64,000 nucleotides of DNA. It comes from Candidatus Pacearchaeota archaeon. GTDB taxonomy: Archaea > Nanobdellota > Nanobdellia > UBA10117 > JAFCGI01. Below are positions 57,813 to 64,000 of this stretch, piece by piece. The position numbers and the translations under genes are program-made. The stretch covers positions 65,423-129,422 of the forward strand of contig JAFCGI010000001.1 of assembly GCA_017608235.1 (NCBI GenBank). The letters are read 5' to 3'. Below the pieces are notes generated by a model. The model was given only the letters and a program-made list of their open reading frames with translations. It did no database searches and was not told the DNA's origin. Position 1 is the stretch's first letter; every line of letters begins with the position of its first letter.

Positions 57813-58608
57813 TTTTTGCTTTTATTATATCCTGGCTTATATTTTTTTCTTTGATTCTAATTGATATTTCTCCAAAATGTTCTTTTTGAGATAGTTCTAT
57901 TTTGTCTTGATTTGCAAGATGCAATAATGGAACAAAAGTCCAAATTATGTCTTTTTTTTCGTTACTAGGAATTATTTGGTTGAATTCAACAACTGGTTGT
58001 CGCGTCTTTTTTAAATATTCTATAAGAGTATTATATACATTTTTTATTTTTTCAAAAATATCTACTTTTTTTCTTAGTTTTGGAGGCTCAGGACGTGGAG
58101 CATTTTTAATTAATTCATGCCGCTTTACTCTTTTTTCTTCAACATCCATTGCTTTTTTAAGAGCATCCATTAATTCAAATACAGTTACTTTTCTTTTTCT
58201 TATACCAGGAATTCTTGTTGTTAGTTCTTTGCCTTTTCTTTTTCTGGTTTTTCCAGATTCTAATGCTATATTTTCTAAGTCTCCATCTTCAAAACCCATA
58301 GAATTTAGTTCTAAGCTAAGATCATCTTCTAAATCATCTGTATTTGTTAATGCTAGAAACTTATCTAAGCCCATATATTTTGTTTTTAATTTTAGAAGTA
58401 TTGCTGCAGCAAGTATAACTTTTCCAGATAGCCTGAAGTTTAGATTTTTTAGTTGTTTTATTATAGTAAGATATTCTTTAGAAAGATGAGAAATATCTAA
58501 GTCCCAAGGATCTATTTTTTTTGATCTTACTAATTCATATATAACAGTTTGCCATTTAATATCATCTTCTTGAAATAAAATATCATATATTTGCTGATTT
58601 TTTTTCAT
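57805..58608 (-). CDS. scpA: Segregation and condensation protein A (kleisin)
   Basis: 267 residues. The N-terminal KKIDPWDLDISHLSKEYLTIIKQL is a clear ScpA signature, followed by LSGKVILAAAILLKLKTKYM. An acidic, charged linker (residues 90-190) leads to a C-terminal winged helix (IIWTFVPLLHLANQDKIELSQKEHFGEISI). It bridges the two SMC heads. The start is one base beyond the smc stop. Operon order smc-scpA-scpB is as in many archaea and bacteria. Confidence 0.88.
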   Translation of the reverse strand: MKKNQQIYDILFQEDDIKWQTVIYELVRSKKIDPWDLDISHLSKEYLTIIKQLKNLNFRLSGKVILAAAILLKLKTKYMGLDKFLALTNTDDLEDDLSLELNSMGFEDGDLENIALESGKTRKRKGKELTTRIPGIRKRKVTVFELMDALKKAMDVEEKRVKRHELIKNAPRPEPPKLRKKVDIFEKIKNVYNTLIEYLKKTRQPVVEFNQIIPSNEKKDIIWTFVPLLHLANQDKIELSQKEHFGEISIRIKEKNISQDIIKAKNG

Positions 58609-58609
58609 T

Positions 58610-61600
58610 TTATATTTTTAGACTGACAATATTTGATTCTCCAGTTTTTGGAGTCATAGATACACCATAGATTGTATCTGCTTCAGAGATTATTGCATCA
58701 TTATGACTTATGATTATTACTTGTGCTTTTTGAGAATATTCTTTTAGTAGTTGAGCTACCTTTTCAGAGTTTACTTTGTCTAGAGCAGCATCGATTTCAT
58801 CTAAGATATAAAATGGTGCTGGTGAAAATTCTTGTATAGAAAATATGAATGATAATGCCACCAATACTTTTTCTCCCCCGGATAAGGAAGCAAGAGATAT
58901 ATGTTTTCCTTCTTTATCAATTATTCTTACAGTTATTCCACCATCAAATGGATTTTCTTCATTTTCAAGGATTAGTTCTGCTTCTGCTTTTTCAGTCATC
59001 TTTGAGAATATTCTTGTAAAATTAGATTTAACCTTATTATAGGTTTCGAGAAAGCTATCTTTCTTTTTAGATTCAATTTCTTCAATTACTTCTAAAATAT
59101 CTTGTCTTTCAGTGCCTAGTTTACTAGTTTTCCAAGTTAGTTCTTCAAATTCTTTCTTTACAGAATCATAGATTTCTAAAGCTCTCATGTTAACGTTTCC
59201 CATTTGCTCTAGTTTGTTAGAAAGATATCTTGCTTTTTTCTTAGCTTCTTCTATTGAAGTTATTTCTAGGATTTTTATTTTTTCAAAATCTTTGAATTCT
59301 TCTTTTAGGCCTGCAAGTTCAGACTCAAATTTAGCTTTTTCAATGGCTAAGAAATTCTTTTCTCGTTCTTTAATATCTATATCTTCTTTGATAGTATAGT
59401 ATTTCTTTTCAATATCATCAAGTTTTTTGCTTTTGCTAGATTTTTCTTTGAATAATTCCCTTAATTTTCCTCTGAATTTTTCTTCTTCTAATTCTTTATT
59501 TTTAAGGTCTGATTTTAATTTTGTGATTCTAATCTCTTCTTGTTTTTCTTGTTTTTTGAACTTTATTTTTTCTTTTTCAAGTTCTTTTACAACATAAGAA
59601 ATATTTTTTCTTTCTGGTTCTAATGCATTATCTATTGTTGCATTTATACTGCTTATCTTAGCATCTATTTCAGAAAGACTGTTTTTTATTTCATCTATTT
59701 CTTGTTTCTTTTCTCCAAATCTTAATTCTTTGATTTTTAATTTTAGAGCATTCTTTTCTACTGTTTTTTTGTTTATTTTGTTTTCCAGATCTTTTAGTAG
59801 TTTGTTTGAGTTGGTTTTTTCTTTGTTTGTTATTTCTAGCTTCTTTAGAATTTCAGATTTTTCTTTTTCTATGTTGTCTAAGCTTATCTTACCCATAGCA
59901 TCTAAACTTCCTTCTAATTCTGCTTTCTTTCGTCTTAGATCTATGAGTTTTGTTTCAAGTTCGATTCTTTCAGTTTCGGTTCTTTTGATTTCGTTTTTTA
60001 GAGCAGTTATTTCAATAGTTTTTGTATCTATGGTAGATCTTAATTCTGCTTCTTTGAATTTTATACCTAAGTTTTTATGCCTGTATCCGCCAGTTATTGC
60101 TCCAGATCTGTCAAATATATCTCCAGAGAGAGTTACCATTCTGTATTTTGCTATGCCTAGTTTTTTAGCAGTTTCAACATTTTCTATAATTAGTGTATTT
60201 TGGAATATGTATTTGAATAATGGCTTGAGTTTTTTGTCACAAGAGATTAAATCAGATGCTAAACCGTAGACTCCTGCTTGGGATTTAGCTTTATTTATTT
60301 CAGGATTTTCTATAACAGTTCTTATTTTTGATAATGGTAGGAAAGTTGCTATTCCTATTTTAGATTCTTTTAGAATGTTAAGACATTTTATTGCGGTGTC
60401 TGGATTGTCTACAGCAATGTTTTTCATTCTTGCTCCAGCAGCAACCTGTAGTGCTGTTGAGAATTTTGGAGAAACTTTACCTAGTTCTGATATGGTTCCA
60501 AATATGCCTTTATTTGTTTTTTTAAGTTCAAGAATTTTCTTGATCCCACGATCTCTTAATAGCATTTCTTCAGAAGAACCATAAGTTATTTTTTCTTTAG
60601 CAAGTTCTTCTTGTTTTTGTATTAATTTTTTTCTTAGGTCTCCAATTTTTAGTGCTATTTTTGAATCCTTGTTTGCTAGAGAACTAATTTCTTGAATTAT
60701 TTTTTTATAATTGCTTTTTTGATCTTTAGTACTTTTACTTTTCTTTCCTAAATTAGAAAGTTTAGAATTTATTTCAGATATTTTGAATTCATTTATTTTA
60801 TAATCACTTTCTATTTTTTGTATTTTTTCAATAAGTTTTGATTTTTGTGTTTGAAGGTCATCTAAGGCTTTTTCTTCTAGTTCTAAGTCAGATTCTAGTT
60901 TTTTGAAATCACCAGAGACTCCTAGATCTTTTTTTATTTTTGCTTCTTTTTTTAGAATTATAGTTTTATTTTTTTCTAGCTCAGCTTTTTCTTTATTTTG
61001 TGAATTTATTTTGGATTCTATGTTTTTTAAATTATCTGCTAGCTGTTTTTTTCTATTCTCTATTCTCTGCATCTCGTTTTTAGAGCTAATTACTAAATTT
61101 TTTGAGGTTTCTATACTTACTTTTAAGTTTTCAATTTGTTTTTGTAGAACTAATTGTTCTTCTCCACCTTTCTTTTCTATATCTTTTTCTAGTTTGTTTA
61201 TTTTATTTTTTAGATTTTCTATATCTTTTTCCGAGTTGGAGAAGTCTTTTTGCAGTTTGATTTTTTCTTGATCTAAATTATTTATTTTTTTTTCTGCATT
61301 ATTTTTTCTTTGATTTGCAAGATTTATTTTTAAGTGTAATTCTGTAGCTTCTGCACTTTTGATTTCAGATTCTATGTTTTTGTATTTTTCTGCATCTGCT
61401 TTTTCTGATTCTAGGGATTTAAGATAAGTTTCTTTTTCAGTAAGGATGATTTCTATTTCTTTTAGCTTGGCTTCTACTTTGGCAAGTTCCTTAAGAGTTT
61501 GTTCTTTTCTGTTTTCGTAAATGCTAATACCTGCAACTTCTTCAATAAGAAGTCTTTTATCTACTGGTCTCATGTCTACAAAAGAGTTTATGTCACCTTG

Positions 61601-62026
61601 AAGTATGATGTTATGACCATCTGGGCTTACTTTTACTGTTGAAAGAAGTTCCAGAGCTTGTTGTCTTGATGCATTTCTTCCATTTATTTTATATTGAGCT
61701 TGCCCATTTTTTTTGATTTTTCTTAGTATTTCTATTTTATCAGTGTCATAAGGAAATACTTTAGAAGAATTGTCTAAAGAGAATTTAACTTCTGCTTCTC
61801 CTAATTTTTTTTTATCTTTTTTTCTGAAAACTAATTCAGAGTAATTATCTGCTCTTAGACTTTTTGTACCCATTCGTCCAAGAACAAAACATAGACTATC
61901 TAGAACATTAGATTTTCCAGATCCATTTGCGCCTACTATGCAAGAAAGTCCAGGACCAAATTTTAGTTCGGTTTTTTTATTAAATGACTTAAACCCGCGT
62001 AGATGTAGATCCTTAATATAGGTCAT
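58610..62026 (-). CDS. smc: Chromosome segregation ATPase SMC
   Basis: 1138 residues. The N-terminal head has Walker A GANGSGKSN at 32-40 and VILQGDINSFVDMRPVDKR-like region near 150. Two long coiled coils flank a hinge at about 490-640 (LELKKTNKGIFGTISELGKV, AAGARMKNIAVDNPDTA). The C-terminal head has LASLSGGEKVLVALSF at about 1045-1060 and FYILDEIDAALD at about 1072-1083. SMC with ScpA and ScpB forms condensin that organises the chromosome. An AGGAG ribosome-binding site lies at 62034-62039. Confidence 0.95.
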   Translation of the reverse strand: MTYIKDLHLRGFKSFNKKTELKFGPGLSCIVGANGSGKSNVLDSLCFVLGRMGTKSLRADNYSELVFRKKDKKKLGEAEVKFSLDNSSKVFPYDTDKIEILRKIKKNGQAQYKINGRNASRQQALELLSTVKVSPDGHNIILQGDINSFVDMRPVDKRLLIEEVAGISIYENRKEQTLKELAKVEAKLKEIEIILTEKETYLKSLESEKADAEKYKNIESEIKSAEATELHLKINLANQRKNNAEKKINNLDQEKIKLQKDFSNSEKDIENLKNKINKLEKDIEKKGGEEQLVLQKQIENLKVSIETSKNLVISSKNEMQRIENRKKQLADNLKNIESKINSQNKEKAELEKNKTIILKKEAKIKKDLGVSGDFKKLESDLELEEKALDDLQTQKSKLIEKIQKIESDYKINEFKISEINSKLSNLGKKSKSTKDQKSNYKKIIQEISSLANKDSKIALKIGDLRKKLIQKQEELAKEKITYGSSEEMLLRDRGIKKILELKKTNKGIFGTISELGKVSPKFSTALQVAAGARMKNIAVDNPDTAIKCLNILKESKIGIATFLPLSKIRTVIENPEINKAKSQAGVYGLASDLISCDKKLKPLFKYIFQNTLIIENVETAKKLGIAKYRMVTLSGDIFDRSGAITGGYRHKNLGIKFKEAELRSTIDTKTIEITALKNEIKRTETERIELETKLIDLRRKKAELEGSLDAMGKISLDNIEKEKSEILKKLEITNKEKTNSNKLLKDLENKINKKTVEKNALKLKIKELRFGEKKQEIDEIKNSLSEIDAKISSINATIDNALEPERKNISYVVKELEKEKIKFKKQEKQEEIRITKLKSDLKNKELEEEKFRGKLRELFKEKSSKSKKLDDIEKKYYTIKEDIDIKEREKNFLAIEKAKFESELAGLKEEFKDFEKIKILEITSIEEAKKKARYLSNKLEQMGNVNMRALEIYDSVKKEFEELTWKTSKLGTERQDILEVIEEIESKKKDSFLETYNKVKSNFTRIFSKMTEKAEAELILENEENPFDGGITVRIIDKEGKHISLASLSGGEKVLVALSFIFSIQEFSPAPFYILDEIDAALDKVNSEKVAQLLKEYSQKAQVIIISHNDAIISEADTIYGVSMTPKTGESNIVSLKI

Positions 62027-62033
62027 TGTCTTT

Positions 62034-62075
62034 ACTCCTGTCTTTCATATTTGTATTAAGAATATAAAAACTTTG
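62034..62075 (-). promoter_or_regulatory. Promoter of the smc-scpA-scpB-rqcH operon
   Basis: On the minus strand, AGTTTTTATATTCTT at 62058-62072 is a TATA-type box about 40 bases before the ATG. AGGAGT at 62034-62039 serves as ribosome-binding site. aspS ends 22 bases further upstream, so smc is probably transcribed both from here and by read-through. Confidence 0.4.
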
Positions 62076-62097
62076 TTGCTTTATAGAAATTATTAGT

Positions 62098-63390
62098 CTA
62101 AGGGCTTATTCTTTCTGGATCTCTTGGAAACATTACAGTTTCTCTTAGATTTTCTAGATTAAGGATTTGTTTTACTATTCGTCCAATTCCAGTTCCCATG
62201 CCTCCATGTGGAGCAACCCCATATTTGAATTGTTCAAAGTACCAAGGGTTGTCTTTTTCTGAGACACCTTTTTCTTTAGCTTGCTTTTTTAATATAGAAT
62301 ATCGGTGCTCTCTCTGAGCGCCAGTTGTGATTTCTAATCCTTTGTAAAGTAAATCAAATGAGAAAGTAGTGTTTTTATCTTTTAGCATGTGATAGAATGG
62401 ACGGACTGCAAATGGGAATTCTGTTAAAAATACAAATTCATGTTTGTATTTTTTTTTGATATAGTCTGCAAGTATTATTTCTTCTTTATCATTTAGATCT
62501 TCTGAATCTGGAGAAGATATTTTTATGGCTTTTTTTGCTTCTCTCATTGTAATTCTAGGGAAAGGTTTCTTTGGGATCTCAACTTTTGCATCAAATAGCT
62601 TAAGTTCGTCTTTACATTCTTCTTTTATAGTTTTTAGTATGAAGATCATAAGATCCTCCATAATATTCATTATATCTTCATAGTTTTTTATGAATGCTAT
62701 TTCGAAATCTAGAGAAGTATATTCACATAAGTGCCGAGTAGTATGGTGTTTTTCAGCTCTGAATACTTCTCCTATTTCAAACACTTTATCTAAACCAGAT
62801 ACAAGTGCTGCTTGCTTATAGAACTGTGGACTTTGTGCTAGGAATGCTTTTTTGTTAAAGTAAGCTAGCTCGAACACATTTGCTCCAGATTCTGAAGCAG
62901 ATCCTAATATTTTTGGAGTATGTATTTGCATGAATCCAGAATTGGTAAAAAAATCTTCTGAAGCTTTAGTTACTACAGATCTAATTTTGAATATTGCTTG
63001 TGTTTTTGGATTTCTTAAATCTAAATATCTATAATCAAGTCTTTTATCTAAACCAGTTTCAATATCTTTATCTAAAAATTCTATAGGTAATTTTTCTGCG
63101 GTTGTTAAAACTTCAAGATCTTTAAGTATTAATTCAAGAGCGCCAGACTTTTGCTTGCCTTTTTGCATCTTTCCTTTAGCAAGAATTACAGATTCTTTTG
63201 TAAGACTATCTAGCTTTTTGATTAGAGCTTTGTCTAGAATGGTGATTTGTAAAGTGCCTGAGTTATCTCTTAAGATTATGAAGGCTATTTTTCCTAGAGT
63301 TCGGATTTCTTGAGCCCAGCCCCCAATTATAATTTCTTTTCCTTCTTTTCCTAGAGCTTCTTTGATTAAGATTCTTTTTGAGATATCCAT
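62098..63390 (-). CDS. aspS: Aspartyl-tRNA synthetase, archaeal type
   Basis: 430 residues. Anticodon-binding OB-fold at the N-terminus (IIGGWAQEIRTLGKIAFIILRD), then class II motifs: motif 1 in the SVVTKASEDFFTNSGF region, the QSPQFYKQAALVSGLDKVFEIGEVFRAEK motif 2 loop region, and motif 3 GGMGTGIGRIVKQIL. Archaeal and eukaryotic AspRS lack the bacterial GAD insertion, as here. The residue after Gly-Gly-Trp-Ala is Gln, where Trp is usual in enzymes that discriminate tRNA-Asp from tRNA-Asn; I cannot say which applies. Probably followed by smc by partial read-through. Confidence 0.9.
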   Translation of the reverse strand: MDISKRILIKEALGKEGKEIIIGGWAQEIRTLGKIAFIILRDNSGTLQITILDKALIKKLDSLTKESVILAKGKMQKGKQKSGALELILKDLEVLTTAEKLPIEFLDKDIETGLDKRLDYRYLDLRNPKTQAIFKIRSVVTKASEDFFTNSGFMQIHTPKILGSASESGANVFELAYFNKKAFLAQSPQFYKQAALVSGLDKVFEIGEVFRAEKHHTTRHLCEYTSLDFEIAFIKNYEDIMNIMEDLMIFILKTIKEECKDELKLFDAKVEIPKKPFPRITMREAKKAIKISSPDSEDLNDKEEIILADYIKKKYKHEFVFLTEFPFAVRPFYHMLKDKNTTFSFDLLYKGLEITTGAQREHRYSILKKQAKEKGVSEKDNPWYFEQFKYGVAPHGGMGTGIGRIVKQILNLENLRETVMFPRDPERISP

Positions 63391-63401
63391 ATCTGTTTTA
63401 A

Positions 63402-63427
63402 CAAGCTTATGCTTGAATTTAAAGTTT
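63402..63427 (-). promoter_or_regulatory. aspS promoter with inverted repeat
   Basis: AAACTTTAAATTC on the minus strand (63415-63427) is a TATA-type box about 30 bases before the ATG at 63390. The inverted repeat CAAGC-TTAT-GCTTG (63402-63415) sits between the box and the predicted start, a position suited to repression. The evidence is only positional. Confidence 0.35.
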
Positions 63428-63459
63428 GCTAATTATTTACTAATTGTTTATTTTTTGAT

Positions 63460-63999
63460 TTAGAATTTAGATAAATCAGTTTGAGCTTTTTTTGCTTTCA
63501 TGTTTTTGAAAGTAGCCCAAGTTCTTCGTATGTATTTGCAGAAGATTTTGTATTGTTCATTTTCTTCGCAGCTACCTAGAAATTTCTTGGTTTCAGGGTC
63601 TGCTGGGTATCCAGAACCGATAGTAGTTCCGATTTCTTTTTCAATTTCTTTCATGGCTCTATCTCTAGTTACTTTTGCTATGATAGATGCAGCTGCAACT
63701 TCTGGATGTTTTGTATCTGCTTTGTGTTCTGAAATTATTTCTGTATTTACTGGGTTTTCAATGAATCCCTGAATCATTAATGTAAATTTTGCTCCATCTG
63801 GGGATACAGGGCTATCAACATAAATTGTATTTGGTTTTAATGCTGTAATAATCTCAGATATTTTTAGAGCTTCTAGCTGATTAAGATTAAGTCCTATAGA
63901 TGATCTTGAATCTATTTCTTCAGCAGAAATATTTATTATATGAGAATCATGAGCTAAGTCTAGAATTTTGTCAAAAAGATTTTCTCTTTGCTTTTCTGT
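63460..63999 (-). CDS. rnhB: Ribonuclease HII, N-terminus beyond the window
   Basis: The frame is open through the right edge. From the edge it reads TEKQRENLFDKILDLAHDS, AEEIDSR, LNLNQLEALKISEII, TIYVDSPVSPDG, then HKADTKHPEVAAASIIAKVTRDRAM, matching archaeal RNase HII. IGSGYPADPETKKFL is the family C-terminal motif. The catalytic DEAGRG start lies outside. It hydrolyses RNA in RNA/DNA hybrids and removes misincorporated ribonucleotides. An internal ATG at 63777 is not the start. It is 69 bases upstream of aspS on the same strand. Confidence 0.92.
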   Translation of the reverse strand, partial: TEKQRENLFDKILDLAHDSHIINISAEEIDSRSSIGLNLNQLEALKISEIITALKPNTIYVDSPVSPDGAKFTLMIQGFIENPVNTEIISEHKADTKHPEVAAASIIAKVTRDRAMKEIEKEIGTTIGSGYPADPETKKFLGSCEENEQYKIFCKYIRRTWATFKNMKAKKAQTDLSKF

Positions 64000-64000
64000 T

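Noticed and set aside
59730-60269. Open frame on the plus strand inside smc
   Set aside because: It mirrors the SMC coiled-coil; its Phe/Ser/Leu-rich composition is the complement of Lys/Glu/Asp codons. No start signals.

Overview
The window is archaeal chromosome. It carries a group II chaperonin (thermosome), archaeal DnaG, an AglB/STT3 oligosaccharyltransferase, a class I CCA-adding enzyme, archaeal-type prepilins, SecF-SecD and TATA-box promoters with many near-leaderless starts. Very low G+C, Lys/Asn/Ile-rich proteins, tight gene packing with ATGA overlaps and an smc-scpA-scpB operon fit a DPANN lineage such as Woesearchaeota or Pacearchaeota. That placement is an inference from gene style; no 16S rRNA is present. 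No tRNA, rRNA, CRISPR array or insertion sequence was recognised.

Layout. (1) 1-16700 is a surface-glycan locus, almost all on the minus strand and more A+T-rich than the rest. It holds a NeuD-like acyltransferase, a TIM-barrel epimerase, GT-B and GT4 glycosyltransferases, a Wzx-like flippase, three methyltransferase-type genes (one a broken Trm112-like zinc ribbon), a kinase-fold protein, two DegT/StrS aminotransferases, GDP-mannose 4,6-dehydratase and an AsnB-type amidotransferase. (2) 16721-27535 is the lipid-linked glycan and N-glycosylation block: AglB, two DPM1-like GT2 enzymes plus a broken third, a DUF2304 protein, two paralogous GT-C-like membrane proteins, a B12-binding radical SAM protein and a methyltransferase. 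(3) 27586-31900 holds SpoIIM, SecD, SecF and a TrmI-type tRNA methyltransferase. (4) 31890-47107 is a type IV pilus locus of 20 genes on one strand. It has an assembly ATPase interrupted by an intein, two TadB/TadC-type membrane proteins, a LamG adhesin and 16 small prepilin-like proteins with three kinds of N-terminal signal. (5) 47177-64000 is mostly housekeeping: thermosome, DnaG behind a strongly foldable leader, a Trm9-like methyltransferase, CCA-adding enzyme, a three-gene retropepsin / RimK ligase / DUF1704 metallopeptidase operon, smc-scpA-scpB-rqcH, aspartyl-tRNA synthetase and a truncated RNase HII.

How the parts fit. Sugars made in region 1 (probably including GDP-perosamine and an amidated sugar) would be assembled on a lipid carrier, flipped, extended by GT-C/DPM enzymes and transferred by AglB to secreted proteins. 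The Asn-X-Ser/Thr-rich pilins and LamG protein of region 4 are natural acceptors, and Sec components sit between the two blocks. The least ordinary items are the peptide-ligase/peptidase operon at 52930-55480, the intein with an altered endonuclease motif at 37629-38948, the mixed-class pilin array, and the folded RNA candidate at 49521-49668.
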